Both the position numbers and the translations under genes were made by a program. Below the pieces are notes generated by a model. The model saw only the letters and a program-made list of their open reading frames with translations, made no database searches and had not been told where the DNA came from. A DNA stretch of 64,000 nt from Allorhizobium ampelinum S4. GTDB taxonomy: Bacteria > Pseudomonadota > Alphaproteobacteria > Rhizobiales > Rhizobiaceae. Below, piece after piece: positions 26,744-36,662 of this stretch (positions are counted from its first letter, which is position 1; the number at the start of each line of letters is the position of its first letter). The stretch is taken from assembly GCF_000016285.1 (NCBI RefSeq), contig NC_011989.1, forward strand, positions 1,677,001 to 1,741,000. The letters run 5' to 3'.

Positions 26744-28135
26744 TTATTTCGGCCCGATCATCAGTTCCGGCCGGACATACTGATCAAATTCCTCGTTGGT
26801 CAGGTAGCCCCCGCCCACGGCTTCCTCACGCAATGTCGTGCCGTTCTTATGGGCGGTTTTGGCGATCTTGGCGCAGGCGTCGTAGCCGAGCTTGCTGTTC
26901 AGCGCCGTGACCAGCATCAGTGAGTTTTCGACGCCCTTCCTGATATTGTCCTCACGCGCCTCAATGCCAACAACGCAATTGTCGGTGAAGGAGACGGCGG
27001 CGTCGCCGAGCAATTGCACCGATTGCAGGAAGTTGTAGGCCATCATCGGGTTATAGACATTCAGCTCGAAATGGCCCTGGCTACCCGCAAAAGTCAGCGC
27101 GGCATTGTTGCCGAAGATATGGGCGCAGACCTGGGTCATCGCTTCCGACTGGGTCGGATTGACCTTACCGGGCATGATCGAAGAGCCGGGTTCGTTTTCT
27201 GGCAGGGCCAGTTCGCCGAGACCGGCGCGCGGGCCGGAACCGAGGAAGCGGATATCGTTGGCGATCTTGAAGCAGGCCGCCGCAGCCGCATTGATCGCTC
27301 CATGGGCAAACACCATGGCGTCATGGGCGGCCAGCGCCTCGAACTTGTTGGGTGCGGTGACGAAGGGTAGGCCGGTAATCGCGGCAATCTCTTCGGCAAC
27401 CTTTTCGGCAAAGCCGATGGGGGCGTTCAGCCCGGTGCCGACAGCGGTGCCGCCTTGCGCCAGCTCATAAAGGCCGGGAAGTGTCAGCTCGATCCGCTTG
27501 ATGGAGGAGGCGACCTGTGCGGCATAGCCGGAAAATTCCTGGCCCAGCGTCAGCGGCGTCGCGTCCTGGGTATGGGTGCGGCCAATCTTGATGATGTGTT
27601 CAAAGGCCTTGGCCTTGGCATCCAGCGCCGCATGCAGATGCTTCAAGCCGGGGATCAGATGATGCACGACATATTCGGCTGCCGCGATATGCATGGCGGT
27701 CGGGTAGGTGTCGTTGGACGACTGGCTCATGTTGACGTGGTCGTTGGGATGAACAGGCTTTTTCGAACCCATTACTCCGCCCAGCATTTCAATTGCGCGG
27801 TTGGAGATCACTTCATTGGCATTCATGTTGGATTGCGTGCCGGAGCCGGTCTGCCAGACTACCAGTGGGAAATGATCGTTGAGCTTGCCGTCGATCACCT
27901 CCTGTGCGGCTTTGATGATTGCTTCACCAAGCGTCGAGTCCAGACCGCCGAGCGCCATATTGGCGCGGGCCGCCGCCTGCTTGACGATGCCGAGGGCACG
28001 CACCACCGGCAGGGGCTGCTTTTCCCAGCCGATCTTGAAATTGCCGAGTGAGCGCTGCGCCTGCGCCCCCCAATATCGATCGCTGGCAACCTCAATAGGG
28101 CCAAATGTATCAGTTTCGGTACGGGTGGCAGTCAT
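26744..28135 (-). CDS. fumC: Class II fumarate hydratase
   Basis: A 463-residue oxygen-stable fumarase of the aspartase/fumarase superfamily, working as a homotetramer. The superfamily signature [11 protein letters not shown] and the active-site segments [12 protein letters not shown] and [15 protein letters not shown] are all present. It begins [19 protein letters not shown] 28135 has GGAGA eight bases upstream. It is divergent from the L,D-transpeptidase gene and upstream of fumA. The Fe-S and Fe-free pair would keep fumarase active under both oxidative stress and iron-poor or low-oxygen conditions; this is inferred. Confidence 0.95.
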   Translation of the reverse strand: MTATRTETDTFGPIEVASDRYWGAQAQRSLGNFKIGWEKQPLPVVRALGIVKQAAARANMALGGLDSTLGEAIIKAAQEVIDGKLNDHFPLVVWQTGSGTQSNMNANEVISNRAIEMLGGVMGSKKPVHPNDHVNMSQSSNDTYPTAMHIAAAEYVVHHLIPGLKHLHAALDAKAKAFEHIIKIGRTHTQDATPLTLGQEFSGYAAQVASSIKRIELTLPGLYELAQGGTAVGTGLNAPIGFAEKVAEEIAAITGLPFVTAPNKFEALAAHDAMVFAHGAINAAAAACFKIANDIRFLGSGPRAGLGELALPENEPGSSIMPGKVNPTQSEAMTQVCAHIFGNNAALTFAGSQGHFELNVYNPMMAYNFLQSVQLLGDAAVSFTDNCVVGIEAREDNIRKGVENSLMLVTALNSKLGYDACAKIAKTAHKNGTTLREEAVGGGYLTNEEFDQYVRPELMIGPK

Positions 28136-28428
28136 GATGTGTCTCCAGCTGATGGTCTGAATAGGCAATGGCTCCGTTGACCGGCAGGATGACGGTCGCC
28201 GTAAAACATGACGCTTTGATACATGTTTTCGCGCCTGCGTCAAAGCATACCGGTCTCAGGTAGGTTCGGTTGTCCAGTCGCGGTAATGTCATCAAAGTTT
28301 GGTGGAAGAAAGGACCTGCGGTTACTGAATTTTAACCAATTCCCGGCTTAACCTTGACGTCGTGTTAACCATGGCTGCGCGCTGATCGGTCACTTAAAGT
28401 TGACCCTCTGCTTTTCAAGCATTTTAGC

Positions 28429-30375
28429 ATGGTTAACTTTCCAAAGCCGATGCAATCGGCTAGGGAACCGGCTAATATTCGGGGATTGATTTCGAATCCC
28501 GACCTTGACCTTTCTGAATGGGGAAAGCAGTTGCAGAAACCTTCACTGAACCGGGCGCTGATTGCAGTCCTCCTGACCACGTCCACGGTTGTGGCCGCCC
28601 TGCCGCAGACGGCGAGCGCCACGACCCTGATGGATCTGCTGCGTGGCAGGTCGGAGGAACGCCGCCAACCAGCGCCGGCGGAAATCATTCCCCAGGCCCA
28701 ATTGCGCGATCCAGAGCCGATCCAGAAGGTCGCCGCACCTCGCTATTATGCCTATAAGGCCGAGAACAAGCGTGCGATCTCAATCAAGGCACCGGACATG
28801 CCGATCCCGGTTTTCGGTGAAGACCATGCCTTGGCCGTCGCTCATCTCGCCATGTCGCAGGTCAAGGTCGAAGCCACGCCCGACGTGGCGCAGGCTGTGG
28901 AAAACTATTATAACAACAAGGGCGCGTTGATCTGGGCCAGCGATACCGCCATCACCGACAAGGCGAAGTCGGCGGTTGCCGCCCTGGCAACGGCTGATAC
29001 GGCAGGGCTTGAGCCAGCCGATTATGCGGTGAAAGTCCCTGATGGTCTCGACACCATGCCCGAAGACGCCCGCCGCCAGGCGTTGATGGCCTTCGAACTC
29101 AACCTTTCGGCCAAGATCCTGACCTATGTTCAGGACACGGTGCGCGGCAGGCTCGATCCGAACCGTATTTCAGGCTATCACGATTTCAAGCGCAAGACTG
29201 TCAATCTCGATCCGGTGCTGGATCTGGTGCGCTCCAGCCCGGATATCGCTGCCTATCTGCATGGCCGCGATCCGGCCAGCCCGCAATTCCAGGCGCTGAA
29301 GGCTGAGCTTGCCAAATTGGTGGCAGAGGCCAATCAGCAGCAGAGCAAGCCCGTAAAAATCAATCTGACCGGCGTTTTGAAGCCTGGCGGCAGCAATCCT
29401 GAGCTTGCCAATATCGTCGAAGGCATCAAGACCTATGGCAGCGACGCGCTGAAGACCGAGCATGCGCTGACGCTGACCGACTACACTGGCACGCCGGATT
29501 ACACACCGGAACTGGTGGCGCTGGTCGAGAGCTACCAGAAGGAACGCGGTCTGAAACCGGATGGCGTCATTGGCCAGGCAACGGTCCGCACCATGGTCGG
29601 ACATTCGAATGCCGAGAAGATCGAAAAGCTCGTGGTTGCCATGGAGCAATTGCGCTGGTTGCCTGCCGATCTGGGGCCGCGCTATGTGTTCATCAACCAG
29701 CCGGCTTTCGAGGCCTATTATTTCAACGACCGCCAGCAGCAGATTGCCATGAAGGTCGTGGTCGGTGCGCCGCAGCACCAGACTTTCTTCTTCCAGAACA
29801 TGATCCAGACGGTGGAATTCAACCCTTATTGGGGCGTTCCGCGGTCGATCATCGTCAACGAAATGCTGCCCAAGCTGCGCCAGGACCCGAGCTATCTCGA
29901 TCGTCTCGGCTATGAAGTCAGCTACAAGGGCCGCAAGGTGGCCTCCTCGCAAGTCGATTGGTACACGACAAGCGATGTTGATGTGCGCCAGCCGCCAAGC
30001 AGTGACAATGCGTTGGGCGACCTGAAGATCCTGTTCCCGAATGCCCATGCGATCTACATGCATGACACACCGGCGAAGAGCTTCTTCAAGCGCGATATGC
30101 GCGCGCTCAGCCACGGCTGTGTGCGTCTTGCCGAGCCCCGCGTCATGGCCGCAGCCGTGATGGGTACGACAGTTGAAGACATCGATGCGCAGATTGCTTC
30201 CGGCCAGAACCGCGCCGTGCAGGTGCCGCAGAAGTTCCCTGTTTATGTCGCCTATTTCACCGCCTGGCCGGATAAGGATGGAGTGGTCCGCTATTACGAC
30301 GACGTTTATGGCCGCGATGAAGCGACCCGCAAGGCCTTCGACGTGACATCGACCTCTCGCGGCGTGCAGAGTTGA
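28429..30375 (+). CDS. YcbB-type L,D-transpeptidase
   Basis: A 648-residue envelope enzyme that makes 3-3 cross-links in peptidoglycan. A signal anchor (LNRALIAVLLTTSTVVAALP, about 41-60) follows a cytoplasmic start, then the YcbB scaffold domain (about 140-340), a PG-binding fold (LVESYQKERGLKPDGVIGQATV, about 365-386) and the YkuD catalytic domain with HMHDTP near 543 and SHGC at 561-564, where C564 is the nucleophile. In rhizobia such enzymes act at the growing pole. The start is uncertain; several TTAACC half-sites lie upstream. Confidence 0.9.
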   Translation: MVNFPKPMQSAREPANIRGLISNPDLDLSEWGKQLQKPSLNRALIAVLLTTSTVVAALPQTASATTLMDLLRGRSEERRQPAPAEIIPQAQLRDPEPIQKVAAPRYYAYKAENKRAISIKAPDMPIPVFGEDHALAVAHLAMSQVKVEATPDVAQAVENYYNNKGALIWASDTAITDKAKSAVAALATADTAGLEPADYAVKVPDGLDTMPEDARRQALMAFELNLSAKILTYVQDTVRGRLDPNRISGYHDFKRKTVNLDPVLDLVRSSPDIAAYLHGRDPASPQFQALKAELAKLVAEANQQQSKPVKINLTGVLKPGGSNPELANIVEGIKTYGSDALKTEHALTLTDYTGTPDYTPELVALVESYQKERGLKPDGVIGQATVRTMVGHSNAEKIEKLVVAMEQLRWLPADLGPRYVFINQPAFEAYYFNDRQQQIAMKVVVGAPQHQTFFFQNMIQTVEFNPYWGVPRSIIVNEMLPKLRQDPSYLDRLGYEVSYKGRKVASSQVDWYTTSDVDVRQPPSSDNALGDLKILFPNAHAIYMHDTPAKSFFKRDMRALSHGCVRLAEPRVMAAAVMGTTVEDIDAQIASGQNRAVQVPQKFPVYVAYFTAWPDKDGVVRYYDDVYGRDEATRKAFDVTSTSRGVQS

Positions 30376-30401
30376 TAAGCTGTAAGCAAGGCATATTAGG
30401 C

Positions 30402-30428
30402 AAAAGGCCCGGTCGACACGGGCCTTTT
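30402..30428. terminator. Terminator between L,D-transpeptidase and gph
   Basis: AAAAGGCCC and GGGCCTTTT form a 9-bp stem with a GGTCGACAC loop between convergent genes. The T run in the right arm and the A run in the left arm allow it to act in both directions. Confidence 0.85.
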
Positions 30429-30441
30429 GTGTTTTGGAATT

Positions 30442-31164
30442 TCAGTTGGCCTCGTTGAGGAGCCTGTCGACCAGATCCAAGGTCAATTCATTGAAATGTG
30501 TAATGATCACATCGGGTTCGAGGTCAGCGACCGGTACGTCCGAGTAGCCGAAAGGCACGGCAATGGATGGGATACCGGCATTGCGCGCCACCAGAATGTC
30601 GTTGCGGCTATCGCCGACCATGATAGCCCGGCGCGGGTCGCCGCCAGCCTTGGCGATGGTGCCGAGCAGATGACCGGCATCGGGCTTGCGCATCTCGAAT
30701 GTATCACCGCCGGTAATGGCGGCGAACCGGTCCGTCAGGCTCAAGCCCTCAAGCAATGGCCGGGCAAGGCCCTCCATCTTGTTGGTGCAGACCGCCAGTC
30801 GGTGCCCTGCCTTGTCGAGCCGTTCCAGGGCGTTCAGCAGGCCGGGATAGGGCTGGCTTCTGCCGGGCATATGGTCTTTGTAATGGTCGATGAACCGTTC
30901 AAGCAGGGGCTGGAACGCATCCTCGGAAATCGGCCTGCCGCGCAGGCTGAAGGCCCGCTCGATCATCACCCGCGCACCGTGTCCGACCAGATGGCTGAGG
31001 TCCTCGGCCACCATTGGCGCCAGATCGGCAGCGGCGATGGTATAGTTGAGGCTTGCCACGAGGTCCTCGGCCGTATCGATCAGGGTTCCATCCAGATCGA
31101 AGACAATAGTGGCGGGGGCGGCGTTGATTGCTGGGGACACGGGCTGACTTTCCATGATTTGCAC
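30442..31164 (-). CDS. gph: Phosphoglycolate phosphatase (HAD family)
   Basis: A 240-residue HAD phosphatase that dephosphorylates 2-phosphoglycolate. The nucleophile motif DLDGTLID has D23 and D25 at about 23-30, followed by CTNKMEGLARPLLE (motif II/III region) and VGDSRNDILVARNAG (motif IV). GTG 31164 is chosen because AAGG lies seven bases upstream, whereas ATG 31155 is 16 bases away from it. The substrate assignment rests on family resemblance; other phosphoester substrates are possible. It is divergent from rpiA. Confidence 0.9.
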   Translation of the reverse strand: MQIMESQPVSPAINAAPATIVFDLDGTLIDTAEDLVASLNYTIAAADLAPMVAEDLSHLVGHGARVMIERAFSLRGRPISEDAFQPLLERFIDHYKDHMPGRSQPYPGLLNALERLDKAGHRLAVCTNKMEGLARPLLEGLSLTDRFAAITGGDTFEMRKPDAGHLLGTIAKAGGDPRRAIMVGDSRNDILVARNAGIPSIAVPFGYSDVPVADLEPDVIITHFNELTLDLVDRLLNEAN

Positions 31165-31376
31165 TTTAAAACCTTGGGTTTCGGTGGGCAGGGCTAAGGT
31201 TTTTCAGGGCGGAATGCAAGATTGGACGGCGTCGAAAGGGGCTTTCGTTTGGCTTGCGACCCGTGTAAACAGCGAGAACTTTCTGCGGAATGCTTGGCAA
31301 ACCGACAAGGTTTGCTTCATTAACCCGCAGTTTCGAAAGGCCTTGGCCGAGTGTTGCAAGAGGAGTTGCGGGCAGC

Positions 31377-32075
31377 ATGGACGTTCGTCAAATGAAGATC
31401 AAAGCCGCGGAACTGGCTTTGTCTTATGTCGAAAATGGGATGCGTCTCGGCATCGGCACTGGCTCGACCGCAGAGGAGTTCGTGCGGTTGCTGGCTGAAA
31501 AGGTCGCCGACGGTTTCAAGGTTCAAGGCGTGCCAACGTCGGAGCGCACCGCAAGGCTTTGCCTGGAACTGGGCGTGCCGCTGATGTCGCTCGATGAATT
31601 GCCGGAACTGGACCTAACCGTCGATGGCGCCGATGAGCTTGATCGTCACCTGACCCTGATCAAGGGCGGCGGCGGTGCGCTGCTGCGCGAAAAGATCGTT
31701 GCTGCCGCCTCGTCGCGGGTGATCGTCATTGCCGACGAAACAAAGCTGGTGGAGACGCTCGGCGCTTATCCGCTGCCCATCGAGATCAATGGATTCGGTG
31801 GCATTGCAACCCGGATCTCCATCGAAAAGGCTGCCGCCAAACTGGGCCTGTCGGGGACGATTGGCCTGCGCATGTCTGGTGACGATCTGTTTATGACAGA
31901 TGGTGGGCATTATATTCTCGATGCTTCTTTTGGCCGCATTCCTGATGCAGTGGCCCTTTCTCAGGCATTGCATGCTATACCCGGGGTGGTGGAGCACGGT
32001 CTGTTCATCGGAATGGCATCGCTGGCCGTCGTGGCTGGCTCTGATGGTGCGCGGGTGATCGAGCCTGTGGCGTGA
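31377..32075 (+). CDS. rpiA: Ribose-5-phosphate isomerase A
   Basis: A 232-residue enzyme that interconverts ribose 5-phosphate and ribulose 5-phosphate in the pentose phosphate pathway. The phosphate-binding GTGSTAEEF, the catalytic VDGADELD and [12 protein letters not shown] motifs are in the usual order. ATG 31377 is used because the conserved [14 protein letters not shown] begins there; the longer frame from 31290 has no support. It lies alone between gph and a DUF2059 gene on the plus strand. Confidence 0.94.
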   Translation: MDVRQMKIKAAELALSYVENGMRLGIGTGSTAEEFVRLLAEKVADGFKVQGVPTSERTARLCLELGVPLMSLDELPELDLTVDGADELDRHLTLIKGGGGALLREKIVAAASSRVIVIADETKLVETLGAYPLPIEINGFGGIATRISIEKAAAKLGLSGTIGLRMSGDDLFMTDGGHYILDASFGRIPDAVALSQALHAIPGVVEHGLFIGMASLAVVAGSDGARVIEPVA

Positions 32076-32214
32076 TTGATACGGCGTGATAGCCGGATGG
32101 TCATGGTCTGGCGCAAGTTCACGTCCCGGCCATGTGCATCGATAATACCAATATGACAATTCAGCGCTGCCGTTGGAGGCGAGCGCTGGGGACACAAACA
32201 GGAGCATGAGTTTT

Positions 32215-32808
32215 ATGAGCAAATATCACGGTCTCGGTCGCCTTAATCTCGGTCACATGGTTGCCGGTGCGGTTATCGCAGCTTCGCTTCTGGCTGGTCC
32301 GGCCGCTCGCGCGCAGGATGTGACGGATGCGCAGATCGATACTGCCCGTCAGGCCATCACGGCGCTGGGCGTTACCAATGTATTCGACAATATCCTGCCG
32401 AATGTCGCCGCTCGGTTGAAGGCACAGCTCATCCAAGCTTATCCTAACCTTGAAGACCAGATCGACAAGACTGTTGACCAGCAGGCCATCGCGTTGGCTG
32501 CCCGCCGTGGCGATCTCGAAAAGGAAGCGGCAACGGTTTATGCCAAGTCGTTTACTCAGGAAGAGTTGAAGCAGATTGCGGCCTTCTTCTCCAGCCCGGC
32601 TGGCAAGAAGCTGATCAAGGACCAGCCGGTCGCCAATCGTGAGCTTGGCAAGTCCGCCGATATCTGGGCTGCCGGTGTGGCGCGTGATCTCGAAAAGAAC
32701 ACCAATGATGCCCTGGTCAAGGTGGCCGGCGCACAGTTGAAGGCGCAGATGCCTGCTTCCGAACCGGCTCCGGCCCCGGCTGCTCCAGCACCGGCCCCCA
32801 AGCCTTGA
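32215..32808 (+). CDS. DUF2059-domain exported protein
   Basis: A 197-residue protein with an N-terminal signal peptide (helix at about 14-28, cleavage near AARAQ) and the DUF2059 domain SFTQEELKQIAAFFSSPAGKKLI. It ends in an Ala/Pro-rich tail (PAPAPAAPAPAPKP). DUF2059 proteins are periplasmic or surface helical proteins without a known role. ATG 32215 has AGGAG about ten bases upstream; ATG 32206 is too close to it. A terminator follows. Confidence 0.8.
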   Translation: MSKYHGLGRLNLGHMVAGAVIAASLLAGPAARAQDVTDAQIDTARQAITALGVTNVFDNILPNVAARLKAQLIQAYPNLEDQIDKTVDQQAIALAARRGDLEKEAATVYAKSFTQEELKQIAAFFSSPAGKKLIKDQPVANRELGKSADIWAAGVARDLEKNTNDALVKVAGAQLKAQMPASEPAPAPAAPAPAPKP

Positions 32809-32829
32809 TCTGATAATACCGATCAACGA

Positions 32830-32855
32830 AAAGCCCGGACCTGGTTCCGGGCTTT
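32830..32855 (+). terminator. Terminator after the DUF2059 gene
   Basis: AAAGCCCGGA and TCCGGGCTTT form a 10-bp stem with a CCTGGT loop, 22 bases after the stop. The T run is short. Confidence 0.8.
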
Positions 32856-33035
32856 ATCGTCTGGTCGGTCGGGAACGATCCGGCGGCATTCCGTTGTCGT
32901 TGTTATGATCCATTCCCATATAGGGGATGGATGATTTTATGGTTTTTGGCCAGCATTCATCCTTCTTTGCCAGTCCGGCCGATCTACTGAAATTTTCGAG
33001 GGACGCTTTGGCCGTCCGTCTTGCGGGAGTTTTCC

Positions 33036-34424
33036 ATGTCATCATTCGATTATGATCTGTTCGTCATCGGCGGCGGCTCCGGCGGTGTGCGCAGCGCCCG
33101 GCTTGCGGCCTCTATGGGCAAGCGAGTGGCGATTGCCGAGGAATACCGATTTGGCGGCACCTGCGTCATCAGGGGCTGCGTACCGAAAAAGCTGTTCGTC
33201 TATGCCTCGCAGTTTCACGAGCATTTCGAGGATGCGGCGGGATTTGGCTGGACGGTGGGCGAAAGCCATTTCGACTGGAAGAAGCTGATCGCGGCCAAGG
33301 ACCAGGAAATCGAGCGTCTGGAAGGCCTGTACAGAAAGGGGCTCAACAGCGCCGGTGCGGAATTGATTGAGAGCCGGGCGGAACTGACCGGTCCCAATCG
33401 CGTCCGTCTGCTGGCGACCGGACGGGAAGTGACCGCCGAGCGGATCATCATTGCGGTCGGCGGCTCCGCCAATGCGCATACCTCCTTGCCGGGGCATGAG
33501 CTATGCATCACCTCCAATGAAGCCTTCCATCTGGAGACGCTGCCCCGCTCTATCGTGATTGCCGGTGGCGGTTATATCGCTGTGGAATTCGCCAATATCT
33601 TCCATGGTCTCGGCGTCGATACGACGCTGATCTATCGTGGCAAGGAAATCCTGTCGCGCTTCGACCAGGATATCCGCCGTGGCCTGCACCAGGCCATGGA
33701 AGCCAAGGGCATTCGTATTCTTTGCACGGATGTGATCGAGGAAGTCGAGAAGATGGCCGCAGGTGGCCTTTCCGTGCGCACCCGCAATAATGGGGTGATT
33801 TCGGCTGAAACGGTCATGCTGGCTTTGGGCCGTGATCCCTATACCAAGGGCCTCGGCCTCGAGACGGCGGGCGTTGCTGTCAATGAGCGCGGCGCCATCA
33901 TCGTCGATCAATACTCACGCACCAACGTGCCGGGCATTTTTGCATTGGGTGACGTGACGGACCGGGTGCAGCTGACGCCTGTGGCGATCCATGAGGCCAT
34001 GTGTTTCGTCGAGACGGAATACAAAGACAATCCGACCTCGCCGGATCATGATCTGATCGCCACGGCGGTCTTTTCGCAGCCGGAAATCGGCACGGTCGGC
34101 ATGACCGAGGAAGAGGCGGCCCGCACGTTCCCGGAAATCGAGATCTACAAGGCCGAATTCCGGCCGATGAAGGCAACCCTGTCGGGACGCACCGAAAAAG
34201 TGATCATGAAGCTGGTCGTCAATGCGGCTGACCGAAAAGTGGTTGGTGCCCATATTCTGGGCCATGACGCTGGCGAAATGGCGCAATTGCTCGGCATTAC
34301 CCTCAAGGCTGGCTGCACCAAGGACGATTTTGATCGCACGATGGCCGTGCATCCGACCGCGTCTGAGGAGCTGGTCACCATGTATAACCCGAGCTATCGG
34401 ATCAGGAACGGCGAGCGGGTTTAA
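33036..34424 (+). CDS. gor: Glutathione-disulfide reductase
   Basis: A 462-residue FAD- and NADPH-dependent enzyme that reduces oxidised glutathione. The FAD motif VIGGGSGGVRSA lies at 10-21, the redox disulfide GGTCVIRGCVPKK uses C43 and C48, the NAD(P) fold has VIAGGGYIAVEFANI, and the C-terminal active-site His-Glu is in MAVHPTASEE. ATG 33036 has GGGAG upstream. A weak hairpin follows the stop. Length and order are those of Gor rather than lipoamide dehydrogenase. Confidence 0.95.
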   Translation: MSSFDYDLFVIGGGSGGVRSARLAASMGKRVAIAEEYRFGGTCVIRGCVPKKLFVYASQFHEHFEDAAGFGWTVGESHFDWKKLIAAKDQEIERLEGLYRKGLNSAGAELIESRAELTGPNRVRLLATGREVTAERIIIAVGGSANAHTSLPGHELCITSNEAFHLETLPRSIVIAGGGYIAVEFANIFHGLGVDTTLIYRGKEILSRFDQDIRRGLHQAMEAKGIRILCTDVIEEVEKMAAGGLSVRTRNNGVISAETVMLALGRDPYTKGLGLETAGVAVNERGAIIVDQYSRTNVPGIFALGDVTDRVQLTPVAIHEAMCFVETEYKDNPTSPDHDLIATAVFSQPEIGTVGMTEEEAARTFPEIEIYKAEFRPMKATLSGRTEKVIMKLVVNAADRKVVGAHILGHDAGEMAQLLGITLKAGCTKDDFDRTMAVHPTASEELVTMYNPSYRIRNGERV

Positions 34425-34448
34425 AAATCACCAATCCCCCTTAAGATA

Positions 34449-34474
34449 CAGGGAGGCAGGTTACTGCTTCCCTG
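34449..34474 (+). terminator. Weak terminator-like hairpin after gor
   Basis: CAGGGAGGCA and TGCTTCCCTG form a 10-bp stem with one G-U pair and a six-base loop, 24 bases after the gor stop. It is followed by only a short T-containing stretch. Confidence 0.5.
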
Positions 34475-34620
34475 TTGTCCAAAATCCTTCCAGGATGGTT
34501 TTCACCTATGGAAGGCCGATTTGACAGCAAGGTATTGCTTTTCAAGCTTCCATTAAGCGTTTATAAGCCGCCAATCCGAGCGGCCCGCAGGCATGGCCGC
34601 GTTTTGTTTAGGTGAAGACG

Positions 34621-35997
34621 ATGGCGCAGAATTGGACCCCGACAAGCTGGAGGCAGAAGCCGATCAAGCAGGCTCCGGCCTATCCGGACCAGGCCGCATT
34701 GGCCGCAGCAGAGAAAAAGCTGGCGACCTATCCGCCGCTGGTCTTTGCTGGTGAAGCGCGCCGGTTGAAAAAGGCGCTTGCCAATGTGGCTGATGGCAAT
34801 GGCTTCCTGCTTCAGGGCGGCGATTGTGCCGAAAGCTTTGCCGAACACGGCGCCGACACGATCCGCGACTTCTTCCGCGCCTTCCTGCAGATGGCCGTTG
34901 TCCTGACCTTTGGCGCCCAGCTTCCGGTCGTCAAGGTCGGCCGCATCGCTGGCCAGTTCGCCAAGCCGCGCTCGTCGGATTTCGAGCGTCAGGGCGATGT
35001 CGAGTTGCCGAGCTACCGTGGCGATATCATCAATGGCATCGATTTCACCGAAGAGTCTCGCGTTCCCGATCCGCATCGTCAGTTGATGGCCTATCGCCAG
35101 TCAGCCGCGACGCTGAACCTGCTGCGCGCTTTCGCCATGGGTGGCTATGCCAATCTCGAAAACGTTCATCAATGGATGCTGGGCTTCGTCAAGGACAGCC
35201 CGCAGGCAGAGCGTTACCGCAAGCTTGCCGACCGGATTTCCGAGACCATGGATTTCATGAAGGCGGTCGGCATCACGGCGGAAACCAATGCCAGCCTGCG
35301 CGAAACCGATTTCTTCACCAGCCATGAAGCGCTGCTTCTTGGCTATGAAGAGGCGCTGACCCGCGTCGACTCGACATCTGGCGATCATTACGCCACATCA
35401 GGCCACATGATCTGGATTGGCGACCGTACCCGTCAGGCCGATCATGCCCATATCGAATATTGCCGCGGAATCAAAAACCCGCTGGGTCTCAAATGCGGCC
35501 CGTCGCTTCAGGCTGACGATCTTCTCAACCTGATCGACATTCTCAATCCGCAAAATGAAGCGGGTCGTCTGACGCTGATCTGCCGCTTCGGCCACGACAA
35601 GGTTGCTGACCATCTGCCGCGCCTGATCCGCGCGGTGGAGCGGGAAGGGCGCAAGGTCGTATGGTCCTGCGATCCGATGCATGGCAACACCATCACGCTC
35701 AACCACTACAAGACCCGGCCCTTTGACCGGATCCTGTCGGAAGTGGAAAGCTTCTTCCAGATCCACCGGGCTGAAGGCTCGCATCCAGGCGGCATCCATA
35801 TCGAGATGACCGGCAACGACGTGACCGAATGCACCGGTGGCGCACGCGCCGTTTCCGCTGAAGATTTGCAGGATCGCTACCATACCCATTGCGACCCGCG
35901 TCTCAATGCGGACCAGGCGCTGGAACTGGCCTTCCTTCTGGCCGAGCGCATGAAGGGCGGACGCGACGAGAAGCGGCTGAGAACAGTCGGGGCCTGA
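34621..35997 (+). CDS. aroG: Class II 3-deoxy-7-phosphoheptulonate synthase (DAHP synthase)
   Basis: A 458-residue plant-type (class II) DAHP synthase that joins phosphoenolpyruvate and erythrose 4-phosphate, the first step of the shikimate pathway. Family motifs include [10 protein letters not shown], the [14 protein letters not shown] segment, CDPMHGNT and [20 protein letters not shown], which carry the metal and substrate ligands. ATG 34621 is used ([12 protein letters not shown]), nine bases after a possible GTG. Class II names differ between species, so the symbol is only a guide. A long hairpin terminator follows. Confidence 0.93.
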   Translation: MAQNWTPTSWRQKPIKQAPAYPDQAALAAAEKKLATYPPLVFAGEARRLKKALANVADGNGFLLQGGDCAESFAEHGADTIRDFFRAFLQMAVVLTFGAQLPVVKVGRIAGQFAKPRSSDFERQGDVELPSYRGDIINGIDFTEESRVPDPHRQLMAYRQSAATLNLLRAFAMGGYANLENVHQWMLGFVKDSPQAERYRKLADRISETMDFMKAVGITAETNASLRETDFFTSHEALLLGYEEALTRVDSTSGDHYATSGHMIWIGDRTRQADHAHIEYCRGIKNPLGLKCGPSLQADDLLNLIDILNPQNEAGRLTLICRFGHDKVADHLPRLIRAVEREGRKVVWSCDPMHGNTITLNHYKTRPFDRILSEVESFFQIHRAEGSHPGGIHIEMTGNDVTECTGGARAVSAEDLQDRYHTHCDPRLNADQALELAFLLAERMKGGRDEKRLRTVGA

Positions 35998-36013
35998 TCG
36001 TTTAGGCTCAAAC

Positions 36014-36099
36014 CAAAAACCCGTCACTGCATGAACTACCCCCCCCCCCCCGAAAGTTGGACATCAACCTGGGGCAGTTCATGGAGGGGCGGGTTTTTT
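36014..36099 (+). terminator. Long terminator hairpin with a 13-C run after DAHP synthase
   Basis: Arms at about 36014-36042 and 36071-36098 match with a few mismatches (AAAACCCG...ATGAACT on the left against AGTTCAT...CGGGTTTTTT on the right), followed by a T6 tract. A run of 13 C bases (36039-36051) lies at the base of the loop. It serves the DAHP synthase gene on the plus strand. Confidence 0.8.
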
Positions 36100-36155
36100 A
36101 TTGACCGAAGAGAGAGGCACAGTCACCGTTGTGATCAACGGCAAAAGCTTAGCCG

Positions 36156-36662
36156 TCAGGATAGCTGGGTTTCGCCGATCTGGCAGAGAATATGTTCTCT
36201 CTCGAAGGCGATATGGCGCCGCAGCCCTTCAAAGAAGCCACGCAACATATAGCCCACGGCCTCCATGTTGACTTCGCGGCCGCTGCCGAGTTTGAGCAGG
36301 GCATCCGTCAACTCCTCGGCAAAACACTCGTCTTCGCAATGTTCGAAGCGCAACCGGTTCAGCGTCTCGTGCATGCCGATGCTGCTGTGTGTCGATGTTT
36401 CGAGCCAGGGAAACAGGATGCTTTCTTCATAGTGGTGGACGCCCTTGATCAGCGGGGTCAGCGCCTTGGCCGCGTAGATGCATTTCTGCCGGTTGATACT
36501 GTTCGGCAGCGAATCGGCGATCTCTTCCAGCTCGGCGCATAGCGCCATTTGCTCCCCATGGGCATGATGCAGCCATTCCAGACTGGTCTCACATGGCGGC
36601 AAAGCAAGGGGCCGAGCGTCTCTGGTTTTCGGAAAGCCCGCCTTGTCCAAATTGCTCTGCAT
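36156..36662 (-). CDS. Hemerythrin-domain protein
   Basis: A 168-residue helical protein with the histidine/acid pattern of a hemerythrin-like (HHE) domain. Candidate metal ligands are H32/H33/H35, H76/H77, E80, H108, E112, H150 and H157. Such proteins bind a di-iron centre and sense or store oxygen or nitric oxide. ATG 36662 has AGAAGGAGA seven bases upstream; the longer frame from 36776 is not supported. It lies about 700 bases upstream of ccoN, on the other strand. Confidence 0.82.
   Translation of the reverse strand: MQSNLDKAGFPKTRDARPLALPPCETSLEWLHHAHGEQMALCAELEEIADSLPNSINRQKCIYAAKALTPLIKGVHHYEESILFPWLETSTHSSIGMHETLNRLRFEHCEDECFAEELTDALLKLGSGREVNMEAVGYMLRGFFEGLRRHIAFEREHILCQIGETQLS

Noticed and set aside
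36031..36252. Short frame starting at the poly-C run
   Set aside because: It consists of terminator sequence and the end of the hemerythrin gene in antisense; it has no coding signs.
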